64,000 bases of DNA from Clostridia bacterium (GTDB lineage: Bacteria; Bacillota; Clostridia; Oscillospirales; CAG-272), in NCBI GenBank assembly GCA_017464805.1, contig JAFTYE010000001.1, forward strand, positions 1 through 64,000. Direction: 5' to 3'. Positions 47,443-57,543 of the stretch are shown piece after piece. The translations under genes were made by a program, and so were the position numbers. The notes under the pieces were generated by a model. The model saw only the letters and a list, made by a program, of their open reading frames with translations, made no database searches and was not told where the DNA came from. Numbering within the stretch: position 1 is the stretch's first letter; each line of letters begins with the position of its first letter.

Positions 47443-49578
47443 ATGGCAAGAGACGTTTCCCTTGCGCAAACCCGTAATATCGGTATCATGGCGCACATCG
47501 ATGCCGGTAAAACGACCACCACTGAACGAATCTTGTTCTATACCGGTAAAACGCACCGCATCGGCGAAACGCATGACGGTACCGCCACCATGGACTGGAT
47601 GGCACAGGAGCAGGAGCGTGGTATCACCATCACGTCCGCTGCTACCACCTGCTACTGGATCCCTACGGAGTGCCAGGCCAAAGCCGCTACCGATGCAGCT
47701 TATAAGAAAGCAAATCAGTACCGGATCAACATCATCGATACCCCCGGTCACGTGGACTTCACCGTGGAGGTTGAGCGTTCGCTTCGCGTGCTCGACGGTT
47801 CCGTAACGGTATTCTGCGCGAAGGGTGGTGTTGAGCCCCAGTCTGAAACCGTTTGGCGTCAGGCTGATAAGTACGGCGTTCCGAGAATGGCGTACGTCAA
47901 CAAGATGGACATCACCGGTGCAAACTTCTTCCGCGTTATCTCCATGATGAAGGAAAGACTCCACGCTCATCCGGTTGCTATCCAGCTCCCGATCGGCGCA
48001 GAGAACACCTTCCGCGGCATTGTGGACCTCATGGAGATGAAGGCGGACGTGTACTACGACGATCAAGGTAAGGACATGCGTGTGGAGGAAATCCCTGCCG
48101 ACATGCTCGAAATGGCCGAAGAGTATCGCGCCGAAATGGTAGAAGCGATTTGCGAGACCGATGAGGATTTGTTCGAAAAATATTGCAATGGCGACGAGAT
48201 CACCGTTGCCGAGTTGAAAAAGGCGCTTCGCGCTGCTTGCATCGACAACAAGCTCGTTCCCGTCGTTTGCGGTACTTCTTACAAGAATAAGGGCGTTCAG
48301 AAGATGCTTGACGCGGTCATCGACTACATGCCCGCCCCCACCGACATTCCCGCTATCCGCGGTGTCAACCCCGAGACCGGTGAAGAGGAGGAGCGTCCCG
48401 CTTCCGATTCCGAGCCCTTCTCCGCGCTGGCATTTAAGATCGCAACCGACCCGTTCGTTGGTAAGTTGTGCTTCTTCCGCGTATATTCCGGCTCTGTCGA
48501 AAAGGGAACCGCTGTGTACAACTCCACCAAGGATAAGGAAGAGCGTTTCGGCCGTATTCTGCAGATGCACTCCAACGACCGTACCGATATCGACGCGGTC
48601 TACACCGGTGACATCGCAGCTGCCATCGGCGTGCGTTACACCACCACGGGTGATACCTTCTGCGATGAGAAGCACCCCGTTATCCTGGAGTCGATGGAAT
48701 TCCCGGAGCCTGTTATCCGCGTAGCCATCGAGCCCAAGACCAAGGCAGGTCAGGAAAAGATGGGTATTGCCCTTGCGAAGCTCGCAGAGGAAGATCCGAC
48801 CTTCCGCACCTACACGGATGAGGAGACCAGCCAGACCATCATCGCCGGTATGGGTGAGCTTCACCTCGAGATCATCGTTGACCGTCTGCTTCGTGAATTC
48901 AAGGTAGAGGCAAACGTTGGTAACCCGCAGGTTGCTTACAAGGAAACCATCCGCAAAAAGGTCGATCAGGAAACCAAGTATGCTCGTCAGTCCGGTGGTA
49001 AGGGTCAGTACGGTCACGTCAAGATCACCGTCGAGCCCAACGAGTCCGGCAAGGGCTATGAGTTTGTCAACGCCGTTACCGGTGGCGCGATCCCGAAGGA
49101 ATATATCCCCGCGGTCGATGCCGGTATCCAGGGCGCTATGCAGACCGGTGTTCTGGCAGGCTACAACGTCGTGGACGTAAAGGTTACCCTCTACGATGGT
49201 ACCTACCACGAGGTCGACTCCTCGGAAATGGCGTTTAAGATCGCCGGCTCTATGGCTTTCAAGGAAGCTATGAAGAAGGCAAACGCCGTTCTGCTTGAAC
49301 CTGTGATGAAGGTTAATGTAACCATCCCCGATGACTACATGGGCGATGTTATCGGCGACCTCAACTCCCGCCGCGGTGCCATCGAGTCGATGGAGCCCGT
49401 TTCCGGCGGTCAGCAGGTTACGGCAAACGTACCGCTGGGTGAGATGTTCGGTTATGCAACCGCGCTCCGTTCCAGAACCCAGGGCCGTGGCGTTTACGCC
49501 ATGGAGCCTAACGGCTTCGCAGAAGTGCCGAAGTCCATTCAGGAAGAAATCATTAAGAGTCGCGCAAAGAACGACTGA
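47443..49578 (+). CDS. fusA: Elongation factor G
   Basis: A 711-residue EF-G. GTPase motifs are [10 protein letters not shown] near 17-26, D-T-P-G-H-V-D-F near 98 and N-K-M-D near 152, followed by domains II-V with the domain IV loop region G-G-K-G-Q-Y-G-H-V near 522. The [10 protein letters not shown] switch I sequence is intact. It catalyses translocation. AAGGAGG precedes the ATG, 31 bases after rpsG. Confidence 0.99.
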   Translation: MARDVSLAQTRNIGIMAHIDAGKTTTTERILFYTGKTHRIGETHDGTATMDWMAQEQERGITITSAATTCYWIPTECQAKAATDAAYKKANQYRINIIDTPGHVDFTVEVERSLRVLDGSVTVFCAKGGVEPQSETVWRQADKYGVPRMAYVNKMDITGANFFRVISMMKERLHAHPVAIQLPIGAENTFRGIVDLMEMKADVYYDDQGKDMRVEEIPADMLEMAEEYRAEMVEAICETDEDLFEKYCNGDEITVAELKKALRAACIDNKLVPVVCGTSYKNKGVQKMLDAVIDYMPAPTDIPAIRGVNPETGEEEERPASDSEPFSALAFKIATDPFVGKLCFFRVYSGSVEKGTAVYNSTKDKEERFGRILQMHSNDRTDIDAVYTGDIAAAIGVRYTTTGDTFCDEKHPVILESMEFPEPVIRVAIEPKTKAGQEKMGIALAKLAEEDPTFRTYTDEETSQTIIAGMGELHLEIIVDRLLREFKVEANVGNPQVAYKETIRKKVDQETKYARQSGGKGQYGHVKITVEPNESGKGYEFVNAVTGGAIPKEYIPAVDAGIQGAMQTGVLAGYNVVDVKVTLYDGTYHEVDSSEMAFKIAGSMAFKEAMKKANAVLLEPVMKVNVTIPDDYMGDVIGDLNSRRGAIESMEPVSGGQQVTANVPLGEMFGYATALRSRTQGRGVYAMEPNGFAEVPKSIQEEIIKSRAKND

Positions 49579-49656
49579 TCTTCTCCCGTTTCCCCGCGCA
49601 AGGAGTTGCGCCTGAATATCAAAAAATAAAAAATAATATCTTAGGAGGATATTGCA

Positions 49657-50859
49657 ATGGCAAAGGCTAAATTTGAAAAAACCAAACCGCACGTTAACAT
49701 TGGTACCATTGGTCACGTTGACCACGGCAAAACCACTCTGACTGCTGCTATCACTAAGTTCCTCTCCCTGGGCGATGCAAACATCGATTTCATGGCATAC
49801 GACCAGATCGATAACGCTCCCGAGGAAAGAGCTCGTGGTATCACAATCAACACCCGTCACGTTGAGTATCAGACTGACGCTCGTCACTATGCTCACGTCG
49901 ACTGCCCGGGCCACGCCGACTATATCAAGAACATGATCACCGGTGCTGCTCAGATGGACGGTGCTATCCTCGTAGTTGCCGGTACCGACGGCCCTCTGCA
50001 GCAGACCCGCGAGCACGTTCTGCTTGCTCGTCAGGTAGGCGTTCCCGCCATCGTTGTATTCATGAACAAGTGCGACATCGTTGACGACGTTGAGCTTCTC
50101 GACCTCGTTGAAATGGAGATCCGCGACCTGCTCAGCGAGTACGAATTCCCGGGCGATGATACCCCCATCATCCGTGGTTCCGCTCGTGTAGCGCTGGAAT
50201 CCGCTAACCGCGATGCTTCCGCTCCCGAGTACGCTTGCATCAAGGAGCTGATGGACGCTGTTGACAGCTACATTCCCACTCCTGCAAGAAATGACGATAT
50301 GCCCTTCCTGATGCCCGTTGAGGACGTCTTCTCTATCTCCGGCCGTGGTACCGTTGCTACCGGTCGTGTAGAGCGTGGTATCATCAAGATGAACGAGCCT
50401 GTTGAGATCGTTGGTATCAAGGAGACCAAGTCCACCGTTGTTACTGGCATCGAGATGTTCCATAAGCTCATGGACTTCGCTGAAGCCGGCGATAACATCG
50501 GTGCTCTGCTCCGTGGTATCCAGAAGAACGAGATTGAGCGTGGTCAGGTTCTCTGCAAGCCCGGTTCCGTTAACCCCCACACCAAGTTCGAGGGCCAGGT
50601 TTACGTTCTGACTGAGAAAGAGGGCGGTCGTCAGAAGCCCTTCTTCTCCGGCTACCGTCCGCAGTTCTACTTCAGAACCACTGACGTTACCGGTATCATC
50701 AATCTTCCCGCTGACGTTGAGATGTGCCGCCCCGGCGACAACGTTAAGATGACCGTTGAGCTGATCACCCCCATCGCTTGCGAGCAGGGTCTGCGTTTTG
50801 CTATCCGTGAGGGTGGTAGAACCGTTGGTTCCGGCGTCGTTGTTGAGATCATTGACTAA
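49657..50859 (+). CDS. tuf: Elongation factor Tu
   Basis: A 400-residue EF-Tu with G-H-V-D-H-G-K-T at 19-26, D-C-P-G-H-A-D-Y near 87 and N-K-C-D near 142. It delivers aminoacyl-tRNA to the ribosome. Codon use is the most biased in the window, as expected for its high expression. TTAGGAGG precedes the ATG. It ends the str operon. Confidence 0.99.
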   Translation: MAKAKFEKTKPHVNIGTIGHVDHGKTTLTAAITKFLSLGDANIDFMAYDQIDNAPEERARGITINTRHVEYQTDARHYAHVDCPGHADYIKNMITGAAQMDGAILVVAGTDGPLQQTREHVLLARQVGVPAIVVFMNKCDIVDDVELLDLVEMEIRDLLSEYEFPGDDTPIIRGSARVALESANRDASAPEYACIKELMDAVDSYIPTPARNDDMPFLMPVEDVFSISGRGTVATGRVERGIIKMNEPVEIVGIKETKSTVVTGIEMFHKLMDFAEAGDNIGALLRGIQKNEIERGQVLCKPGSVNPHTKFEGQVYVLTEKEGGRQKPFFSGYRPQFYFRTTDVTGIINLPADVEMCRPGDNVKMTVELITPIACEQGLRFAIREGGRTVGSGVVVEIID

Positions 50860-50873
50860 TTGACGCAAAAAAT

Positions 50874-50902
50874 GCCGAGTGCAACGCGCTCGGCATTTTC
50901 CA
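50874..50902 (+). terminator. Terminator of the str operon
   Basis: AAAATGCCGAG pairs with CTCGGCATTTT around a short loop; a T run closes the stem. The sequence after it leads directly into the FMN riboswitch, and no clear separate promoter was found between them. Confidence 0.85.
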
Positions 50903-50921
50903 AAAAACAAAATAAATATAA

Positions 50922-51107
50922 GTCTTTGGGGTTTGGTGAAATTCCATACCGGTGGTATAGTCCACGAACGCGCAGAGGTCCTGCGTGCCGAACGGGTGCA
51001 ATTCCCGTACCGACGGTGGCACAAGAGTGCCGAAAGTCCGGAAGAGAGAAGACATGGCAAAAAGCCCCATGACGGGATCATATCCCATCGTGGGGTTTCT
51101 TTGTTTT
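50922..51107 (+). promoter_or_regulatory. FMN riboswitch (RFN element) with terminator platform
   Basis: The aptamer 50922-51053 has the FMN-class landmarks: GTGAAATTCC, ACCGGTGGTATAGTCC, a variable arm, the second GTGCAATTCCC-type loop, ACCGACGGT, AGTCCGGAAGAGAGAAGAC, with GTCTT/AAGAC closing P1. The platform 51064-51107 is a terminator: CCCCA/TGGGG with an inner CGGGAT/ATCCC stem, then TTTCTTTGTTTT. FMN binding would end transcription before ribU. Confidence 0.95.
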
Positions 51108-51129
51108 CCCCTGGGCGGAAAGGTATATT

Positions 51130-51732
51130 ATGGAGATCCATACCAAAAAAACCTTGCGCTACATAACCAAGATCGGTATTTTATCAGCAATGGCTTTTGT
51201 GCTGATGCTGTTCGAATTTCCGCTTCTGTTTCTCGCCCCCTCCTTTTACGAGCTGAATTTTAGCGACGTGGTCGCCCTTGTCGGTAGCTTCGCCATGGGC
51301 CCGCTTGCCGGTGTTTTGATCGAGTTCTTCAAGATCCTTCTCAACATCATCGTCACAGGCTCAGATACCGCCTTCGTCGGTGAGTTTTCCAACTTCGTCA
51401 TGGGGTGCGCCCTCGTGCTCCCCGCTGCCTTCTTGTATCAGCATCGCAAAACCCTGCGTATGGCAGTGGTCGGCATGCTGGTTGGCACACTCGTGCTCGC
51501 GGTGGTCAGTGGTCTGCTCAACTATTTCGTCATGATCCCCATGTACAGCAACCTGTACGGTGCGCCGATCGAGGCGATCGTCGGCATGGGTGCCAAGATC
51601 AACCCCGCCATCGGCAATCTATGGACGCTGGTTCTTTTGGCGGTCGTACCCTTTAATCTAATCAAGGGTGTTGCTTGCGCGATCCTCACCTTCTTCCTCT
51701 ACAAGCGGGTGTCGCCGCTGTTGCACAAGTAA
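51130..51732 (+). CDS. ribU: ECF transporter S component, riboflavin-specific (RibU)
   Basis: A 200-residue membrane protein with about six helices and the RibU pattern E-L-N-F-S-D-V-V-A-L-V-G-S-F-A-M-G-P near 44-61. It binds riboflavin and uses the shared ECF module, which is not in this window. The FMN riboswitch upstream supports the assignment. GGAAAGG precedes the ATG. A bidirectional terminator follows. Confidence 0.95.
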   Translation: MEIHTKKTLRYITKIGILSAMAFVLMLFEFPLLFLAPSFYELNFSDVVALVGSFAMGPLAGVLIEFFKILLNIIVTGSDTAFVGEFSNFVMGCALVLPAAFLYQHRKTLRMAVVGMLVGTLVLAVVSGLLNYFVMIPMYSNLYGAPIEAIVGMGAKINPAIGNLWTLVLLAVVPFNLIKGVACAILTFFLYKRVSPLLHK

Positions 51733-51767
51733 AAAAAGAAGTCGGTCTGTGACCGACTTCTTTTTTT
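51731..51767. terminator. Bidirectional terminator between ribU and the second LRR lipoprotein gene
   Basis: A 17-bp perfect stem (A7-GAAGTCGGTC and its complement), three-base loop, with A and T runs on both sides. Confidence 0.92.
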
Positions 51768-51768
51768 A

Positions 51769-53418
51769 TTATTCACCGGTATAATTGTAAACAACATTGA
51801 CAGTGGAAAGATAACTGCCAAGGCCAGAAATGGAATTCCACTGTGTCTCGGAGCCGCGATAATAGATCGTTTCAAGATAATTGGATTTTATATTAACGAT
51901 CTGGGTAACGCTTGTTGGGACGATCATGCTTTTTACGCCGCAATTCGCAAAGCCGCTTAAATAGGTAAGGCTGTCGGGTAGAAGAACGGTGGTCAGCTTG
52001 AAGCATCCGCTGAAAGCGTCCAAGCCAATTCGGTCAAGAGTGCTGTTTTTACCGAAATCGACCGTTTCAAGAGCTGTGCATGCCCAAAAACACTCCTTGT
52101 CGATATATTCGATTTGGCTGTTATCTTCAAACACAATACTCTTAAGAGAAGTGCATTTTTCAAAGACCTTTCCGTAGATAGCGGTTGTCTTGAGAGGATC
52201 ATATCCAATCCGCTTAAGAGAGGAAGGAAATGTGATCGTCTCTAGCGAAGAGCATTCACGGAAGGCCCACCAGCCGATCCCCTGGAGATTACTTCCCGCT
52301 TCAAAGGTGACGGACTTCAGATTGCCGCAGTTCATAAAGACCTCGCCACCGATGCTTTCTACATCCTTGGATATGATAATATCCGTGATCGTCTGGCATT
52401 CTCTGAAGGATTTGTAGTCCAGGGTCGTGATGCCCGCAGGAACAACGAAGGGCATCGTTTTCTTGCCGTATGCGTAGTGGATCAGCCTTTTGCCGTCCTT
52501 GGTGCAAAGGCAACCGTCAATGGACGTGTAGGTGGTGTTGGCAGGGTCAACCGTGATCTCCTCGATCCCCTCGGAGGCAAGAGCCATTTCGCCGATCCAC
52601 GTGATGGTGGCGGAAACGTGGAAGCTGGTCAGCTTCGTGTTTTGGAAAACGGAGTTTGCGATTTGCTTCAACGCAGAGCCATCGGCCAAATCTACCCGTT
52701 CAAGATTGGTGCAATTCATGAAGGCTTCTTTGTTGATGGCGCGCACGGTAGCGGGAATGAACACTCCCGTGACGGTCTTCTTTCCCTTAAAGGCCTTGGA
52801 GTCAATTCCTACAACAGGCTTGCCGTTGTGCATTTCGGGAATGATGATGTAGCCCTTGGCAGAACCAAGACCGGTCACCCAATATTCGGTGTCTTTATTG
52901 GCAAGCTTGTAGGTCAGCCCCTCGGTATAGGTGATTTTGGTATAGCCGCACGCACACGCGTTGTCCACCAAGGTATGCTCTGCATAGTCCTTGCCCTCGC
53001 CCTCGCAGCCGCAAGTGAAGGCGTACCAGTGGTGCGTGTCGTTATATTGGATCTCCGCCTCGTAGGTGTGCGGGAGCAGCTCAGTCGTGACGGTCTTTTC
53101 CTTTTCGCATGCCGTGCAGACGTATTGCTCCTCGCCCGTTTCGCGGCAGGAAGCTTCCTTGAGCACCTGTGCTTCGCCCCATGTGTGCGCTGCGGAATCC
53201 TTCTTTTCACCGCACAAGGAGCACTCGTACCAGTGATTGCTACCATCGGTTACATAGGAATCCGAGAATTGATGCTCGCAAGTGGGGGAATCGCCCGCGG
53301 GAGGTGTCTCACCCGCAGGGGGCGTTTCGCCCGCAGGAGGCGCGGTGGGCTCGTCGCACGCAACGAAGCAAGCAATAATCGCGAGCAGTAATACGGTAAG
53401 CAATAAGAACTTTTTCAT
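51769..53418 (-). CDS. BspA-like leucine-rich-repeat lipoprotein with Cys-rich N-terminal repeats
   Basis: A 549-residue surface protein. Lipobox F-V-A-C (Cys 21) is followed by three P-P-A-G-E-T units, then a region (about 45-165) with H-W-Y-E-C-S-L-C-G, Y-V-C-T-A-C-E-K and C-A-C-G-Y units whose Cys/His spacing suggests small metal- or disulfide-stabilised modules. From about 190 to 535 the chain is LRR_5 repeats (for example A-F-x-x-C-x-x-L-x-x-V-x-F). It probably binds host or polymer ligands. AAAAGGAG precedes the ATG; the RNHCP gene lies 13 bases upstream and is likely cotranscribed. Confidence 0.9.
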   Translation of the reverse strand: MKKFLLLTVLLLAIIACFVACDEPTAPPAGETPPAGETPPAGDSPTCEHQFSDSYVTDGSNHWYECSLCGEKKDSAAHTWGEAQVLKEASCRETGEEQYVCTACEKEKTVTTELLPHTYEAEIQYNDTHHWYAFTCGCEGEGKDYAEHTLVDNACACGYTKITYTEGLTYKLANKDTEYWVTGLGSAKGYIIIPEMHNGKPVVGIDSKAFKGKKTVTGVFIPATVRAINKEAFMNCTNLERVDLADGSALKQIANSVFQNTKLTSFHVSATITWIGEMALASEGIEEITVDPANTTYTSIDGCLCTKDGKRLIHYAYGKKTMPFVVPAGITTLDYKSFRECQTITDIIISKDVESIGGEVFMNCGNLKSVTFEAGSNLQGIGWWAFRECSSLETITFPSSLKRIGYDPLKTTAIYGKVFEKCTSLKSIVFEDNSQIEYIDKECFWACTALETVDFGKNSTLDRIGLDAFSGCFKLTTVLLPDSLTYLSGFANCGVKSMIVPTSVTQIVNIKSNYLETIYYRGSETQWNSISGLGSYLSTVNVVYNYTGE

Positions 53419-53431
53419 AGCGGTCTCCTTT

Positions 53432-53761
53432 TTATATACTACCCGCCGTCAGGCGGATAAGCAGATCAATGTCGTCCGGCTGAACTTGTGCCTTGTTTGC
53501 CGCACGGTTGCGGCGGATCTCGCCGCATTTGTCGCAGCGGTGAATGATAATGTATCCCTTTTTGGGGTCGGGTTCTACGCGGATGGGGCGGAGAATGCCA
53601 CCGCAGGAGTTTTGTCGGTCGCCAGGCAGAATATCCACGTGCAACGAGCAAAGACAGCGCGGGCAATGGTTGCGCGAGCTGTATCCGAGCGGTTTGACCT
53701 CAAAGCCGCAGTTCTGACAGATGAAGCCGTCATCATTCTTTTGAAAGCGTTTGGTTTCCAT
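53432..53761 (-). CDS. RNHCP zinc-ribbon domain protein
   Basis: A 109-residue protein with the RNHCP signature: C-Q-N-C-G-F near 15, R-N-H-C-P-R-C-L near 30-37, H-V-D-I-L-P-G-D-R near 41-49 and a second C-D-K-C-G-E near 76. These give two zinc ribbons. The family has no established function. CAGGTG lies before the chosen ATG at 53761; the frame runs open further upstream without a ribosome site. Confidence 0.88.
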   Translation of the reverse strand: METKRFQKNDDGFICQNCGFEVKPLGYSSRNHCPRCLCSLHVDILPGDRQNSCGGILRPIRVEPDPKKGYIIIHRCDKCGEIRRNRAANKAQVQPDDIDLLIRLTAGSI

Positions 53762-53828
53762 GAAAACACCTGCTTTTGATAATTTTACGCAAAGGGCGCA
53801 TACTGTATAGGGAAAAGGAGTTGTGATT

Positions 53829-54230
53829 ATGAACAAAAAACAACAGTATGCAACGCTGTTTCTCTGTGCGATCCTTGTTGCATCCCTTTTGATGGCGCCG
53901 ATCAATGCCGCCCGTATCCGTCCCGCGCACCTGCTCGAGGGGCTTTTTCCCGACAAGGCACTCCCCTCGGTCGAGGACGAAAGCATCTCAAGTGATCCCG
54001 CAGATGGTATGCCCGAGGACGAGCGCCAGGGAGAACGGTTCGGTGACAAAAGCGGTGTCAAGGAGCGTGCGGCGTCGGGGGAGGATTCGCAAGCAGTTGA
54101 CGAAAACAGCAGGGAAGGGGGAATATCTGTATGGATGGCAGTGCTGGTCGTTTGCCTGGCCGCCACCGCAGTTGTCGTGGCTGTGATCTACCTCGTTCCC
54201 CGCAAAAATCGGGACAGCTGCGACAGATAA
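53829..54230 (+). CDS. Small bitopic membrane protein of unknown function
   Basis: A 133-residue protein: a signal-anchor or signal peptide at about 8-28 (possible cleavage after I-N-A-A), an acidic, probably disordered middle part (about 45-98, rich in Glu, Asp, Ser and Gly), a second hydrophobic segment at 101-123 and a short basic tail. AAGGAG lies nine bases before the ATG. It is divergent from the RNHCP gene, and a terminator follows the stop. No family recognised. Confidence 0.65.
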   Translation: MNKKQQYATLFLCAILVASLLMAPINAARIRPAHLLEGLFPDKALPSVEDESISSDPADGMPEDERQGERFGDKSGVKERAASGEDSQAVDENSREGGISVWMAVLVVCLAATAVVVAVIYLVPRKNRDSCDR

Positions 54231-54241
54231 GACACGTATGT

Positions 54242-54275
54242 TGGCTTTGGCTATCGCCAAAGCCATTTTTATTTT
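54242..54275. terminator. Terminator between the small membrane protein gene and mnmE
   Basis: TGGCTTTGGC / GCCAAAGCCA with a four-base loop, then TTTTTATTTT on the plus strand. The mnmE stop (minus strand) is just beyond. Confidence 0.85.
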
Positions 54276-55654
54276 CCTACGCAAAAGCGGCGAAAAATCT
54301 CAGAAATGATCTCGTCGCTGACCGTGCGGCCGCAGAGCTCCGAAAAGGCGGCAAGCCCCTGCTCCAGATCGCTTGATGCGATGTCTGCGGGAAGCCCGCA
54401 GGCAAAAGCATCACGCGCGCGGCAGATTGCATCACGGGCGCGGGAAAGTGCGGCAAACTGCCGTGCGGACGCGATGACCGCATCCTCACCCAGATGGATC
54501 TTTTCGTCGGTAAACAACCGCGTTATCAGCTCGGAAAGGGCATCCAGCCCCTCGCCCGTCTTAGCGGAAATAGGCAAAACATGCTCAAAATCCGCAAACG
54601 CATCCAGGGAAAGCACCTGTGCGAGGTCGGTCTTGTTTTGTAAGATGACCACGCATCCGGCCGCCGTTTTCAGGAAAGCAAGCAGCTCTCGTTCCTCCTC
54701 CGTAAGAGGTCGGGATCCGTCAAAGACGGCAAGCAGCAGCTCGGCCTCCTCCATCTTCGTGCGCGAGCGGTCAACGCCGATGCGCTCTACGGGGTCGGTG
54801 GCATCTCGCAGCCCCGCCGTGTCCGACAGACGAAGCATCACCGAGCCGAGCGGCACGGTTGAAGAAAGCACATCGCGGGTCGTTCCCGCATGCTCGGTCA
54901 CGATGGCCAGATCCTCGCCGCACAGGACATTGTATAGGGCACTTTTGCCCACGTTGGGCGCGCCGCACAGAACGGTCGGAATGCCCTCTGCCACCGCGCG
55001 TCCGGTACGATAGGTGGCAAGCAGACTGTCCGCCCGTGCGGTGATGTCCGCAAGCGAGAAAAGGATCTCGTCGTTCGATAGATCCGCCAAATCCTCCTCC
55101 GGATAGTCAATTTTGGCATATAATGAGCTGATTAAAGTTAAAAGTGCATTGTGAAGCTCGTCCAGCTCGCGTGAAAGGCGCGTGCGCGCAGTAGCGGCAG
55201 AAAGGCGTATGCCCGCGCGACTCTTGGCCTCGAGCAGATTGCCGATGGCCTCCGCCTCGGTAAGTGAAAGCCGACCCGACAGCATCGCGCGACGGGTAAA
55301 TTCCCCCGCCTCGGCCTGCTCCGCGCCCGCGGCAAACAGGGCGGCCAACACCGTTTCGGTCAGGAGAATGCCGCCGTGACAGGAGATCTCCACCGTGTCC
55401 TCGCCCGTATAGGAATGGGGCGCACGGAATACGGTGATGATGGCATCGTCAATGGGGGCACCCTCAAAGATTACGTCGCCGTAGGCGGCATGGCGGCTTG
55501 GTAGCTCGGACAGGGGATTGTCGCTTCGCAAAATGAAGCAACGCGTGGCGATCTCAATCGCGCGCGGCCCCGACATCCGAATAAGCGCGACCCCACCCTT
55601 ACCGGGTGGGGTCGAGAGTGCCGCAATTGTCGTTTCGGCGTTATACATGTTCAT
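54269..55654 (-). CDS. mnmE: tRNA uridine-5-carboxymethylaminomethyl GTPase MnmE
   Basis: A 461-residue MnmE. An N-terminal tetrahydrofolate-binding domain (T-I-A-A-L-S-T-P-P-G) precedes the helical domain and the G domain: G-A-P-N-V-G-K-S-A-L near 230, D-T-A-G-L-R-D near 277. The C-terminal F-C-V-G-K contains the functionally required C-x-G-K motif. It modifies the wobble uridine of tRNAs with MnmG, which is not in the window. The start ATG at 55654 overlaps the jag gene by 14 bases and has only a weak ribosome site, which suggests coupling. Confidence 0.96.
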   Translation of the reverse strand: MNMYNAETTIAALSTPPGKGGVALIRMSGPRAIEIATRCFILRSDNPLSELPSRHAAYGDVIFEGAPIDDAIITVFRAPHSYTGEDTVEISCHGGILLTETVLAALFAAGAEQAEAGEFTRRAMLSGRLSLTEAEAIGNLLEAKSRAGIRLSAATARTRLSRELDELHNALLTLISSLYAKIDYPEEDLADLSNDEILFSLADITARADSLLATYRTGRAVAEGIPTVLCGAPNVGKSALYNVLCGEDLAIVTEHAGTTRDVLSSTVPLGSVMLRLSDTAGLRDATDPVERIGVDRSRTKMEEAELLLAVFDGSRPLTEEERELLAFLKTAAGCVVILQNKTDLAQVLSLDAFADFEHVLPISAKTGEGLDALSELITRLFTDEKIHLGEDAVIASARQFAALSRARDAICRARDAFACGLPADIASSDLEQGLAAFSELCGRTVSDEIISEIFRRFCVGK

Positions 55655-56432
55655 CTGCTACCGCTTTATCAACGGGGTAGATCACGACCTTGCGGTTGTT
55701 ATCCGAGCCGACGGAGTTGGTGGATACACCGGCGATCCCCTGAACCTCGGAGTGGATAATGCGACGCTCGTAGGCATTCATCGGCTCCAGCATGACGTTG
55801 CGGTTGTTTTTGAGAGCCTTGGCAGCCATGCGACGCGCCAGTGCACGCAGGGTATCCTCACGCTTTGCACGGTAGCCCTCGATGTCCACGGTCACGTGGT
55901 CGTGCAGACGCTCGCCGTTGATGTTTTTCTTGGAGCAGGCAAGGTTGGACAGATATTGCAGGGCATCCAGCGTCTCGCCGTGGTGACCGATCAGCATGCC
56001 GGCATCCTCGCCGTCGATGCAGATGCGTCTGCCGCCCTCGTCTTGACGGTACAGGGTGGCGTTTGCGTTGATACCCAGGTTGGCGATTAGGCGGTTTACG
56101 AAATCAAAGGAACGATCCTCGCCCTCGGCGACCTCGATCTTGGTCAGAATGACCTCGGCCTCGGTTTTCATGGGCTCGCGGGTGGGGGCAGGTTCCTTCG
56201 GCGCCTTGGCCTCGTCGTTCTTCTTCTGACGGCGGGGTCTTTGGGGTGCGTCGGGCAGTTCGATGGTGGCCTTCACCTTGGCAGGCTTGGCACCGATGCC
56301 GAGAAAGCCCTTGGTGGGGAAGTCCAGCACTTCGTATTCAATGGTATCGGTTTCGGATGCACCCAGAAGCGTAGCGGCATTGGCTTGTGCTTCTTGGATA
56401 TCCTTACCGGTCGCAATAATTTCTCTTTTCAC
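55641..56432 (-). CDS. jag: RNA-binding protein Jag/KhpB
   Basis: A 263-residue protein with the Jag-N domain (about 1-58, G-F-L-G-I-G-A-K-P at 42-50), a linker rich in Lys, Pro and Glu, a KH domain and a C-terminal R3H domain (about 185-255, with R-A-L-A-R-R-M-A and N-A-Y-E-R-R-I-I-H). It binds RNA and affects cell division and envelope growth in Gram-positive bacteria. Its place between yidC and mnmE is conserved. Confidence 0.95.
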   Translation of the reverse strand: MKREIIATGKDIQEAQANAATLLGASETDTIEYEVLDFPTKGFLGIGAKPAKVKATIELPDAPQRPRRQKKNDEAKAPKEPAPTREPMKTEAEVILTKIEVAEGEDRSFDFVNRLIANLGINANATLYRQDEGGRRICIDGEDAGMLIGHHGETLDALQYLSNLACSKKNINGERLHDHVTVDIEGYRAKREDTLRALARRMAAKALKNNRNVMLEPMNAYERRIIHSEVQGIAGVSTNSVGSDNNRKVVIYPVDKAVADEHV

Positions 56433-56457
56433 GGTGGCAGTCCTTTCTTACAATTTA

Positions 56458-57543
56458 TCAATTCTCGTTCTTGTCGTCTTTTTTCGGGGCAGCCTCGATG
56501 CCGGCGATCGGTTTGGCGTGCTTCTTTTTTGAGGGTGTCTTGGGCTCCTCGGGAATATCATCGTCATCGATGTGGTGCAGGGAACGGCGCGGGGGTAGAT
56601 GATCGCTGTACGTGCGGTTGCTCTTGGCATGCGAGGCCTTCATCTGCTTCTCATACTCACGGATCTCTTCCTCCGTGTAGGTCGGCAGGGGCATCACCTT
56701 GGACATGATCAGCGTCTGGATGATGGAGAACACGTAGCCCATCAGCCAGTAGAAGCCGACGGCGGCGGGAACGGTAAACGCGATCCACACGCCCATTAGC
56801 GGCATAGTCAAATCCATGATACGATTGGATGCCTTTGCCTCGGGGGTGCTTGCTGCGGCGGCCATGCTCGGGTTGACCCAACGGGTCACCTTCATGGACA
56901 GATAGGAAAGCGCGGCGGTTAGGATCGGGATCAGAAGCAACCAGTTCCAGGCAATACTCGGCGTCATGCTCAAGTCGACCGCCCCGTTGAACAAGGTCAT
57001 GTCGGGCAATTCAATGCCTGCGGGCAGGGTAATGTCAAGACCGTGCTCACGGATAGCGTGAAGCAGGGAAAGCTGCTCTGCTGCATCCACGGAAAATTCC
57101 GTGTTGGTCACACCCTGGAAGCTGTTGACCTGATTGACGATGTTCGTCAGAGCATCGTTACTGATGTTCAGCATATAGGTCAGCGGCTTACGGATTACCT
57201 GATACAGACCCATCAGCACGGGAAGCTGAATAAGCAGGGGCAAGCAACCCGAGAAGGGAGAATAGCCCTCCTTCTGTTGTAGCTCCAAGATCTCCTGCTG
57301 CTTCTGCTGCAAGGCATCACGGTCGGTGCGGTTCTGGTACTTTTTCTCGATAATGGCGATCTTAGGGCGGAGCTTCGCACCCTTGATCTGGGTTCTTTGC
57401 TGTTGGATCGCCATGGGGATCATGACGATCTTTACCAACAGGGCAAACAGGATCAGCGCCAGCAGGTAACTGCCCGTCCAGTTGTAGAACAACTGCATGG
57501 GGTATTTGAATATGTTGGCGATGAAATCAAAAATGGCGGTCAT
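56458..57543 (-). CDS. yidC: Membrane protein insertase YidC
   Basis: A 361-residue YidC/OxaA/SpoIIIJ-type insertase. The five-helix core includes L-L-V-K-I-V-M-I-P near 35, K-G-A-K-L-R-P-K-I cytoplasmic hairpin, G-C-L-P-L-L-I-Q-L-P near 99 and M-P-L-M-G-V-W-I-A-F late in the chain. The positively charged C-terminal tail binds ribosomes. Unlike many Firmicutes copies it has no N-terminal lipobox. The start overlaps the yidD stop by four bases. Confidence 0.95.
   Translation of the reverse strand: MTAIFDFIANIFKYPMQLFYNWTGSYLLALILFALLVKIVMIPMAIQQQRTQIKGAKLRPKIAIIEKKYQNRTDRDALQQKQQEILELQQKEGYSPFSGCLPLLIQLPVLMGLYQVIRKPLTYMLNISNDALTNIVNQVNSFQGVTNTEFSVDAAEQLSLLHAIREHGLDITLPAGIELPDMTLFNGAVDLSMTPSIAWNWLLLIPILTAALSYLSMKVTRWVNPSMAAAASTPEAKASNRIMDLTMPLMGVWIAFTVPAAVGFYWLMGYVFSIIQTLIMSKVMPLPTYTEEEIREYEKQMKASHAKSNRTYSDHLPPRRSLHHIDDDDIPEEPKTPSKKKHAKPIAGIEAAPKKDDKNEN

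Noticed and set aside
47419..51141. A 1240-codon open frame on the minus strand opposite fusA and tuf
   Set aside because: It is a mirror of the strong codon bias of fusA and tuf; it crosses two genes and a terminator and resembles no protein.
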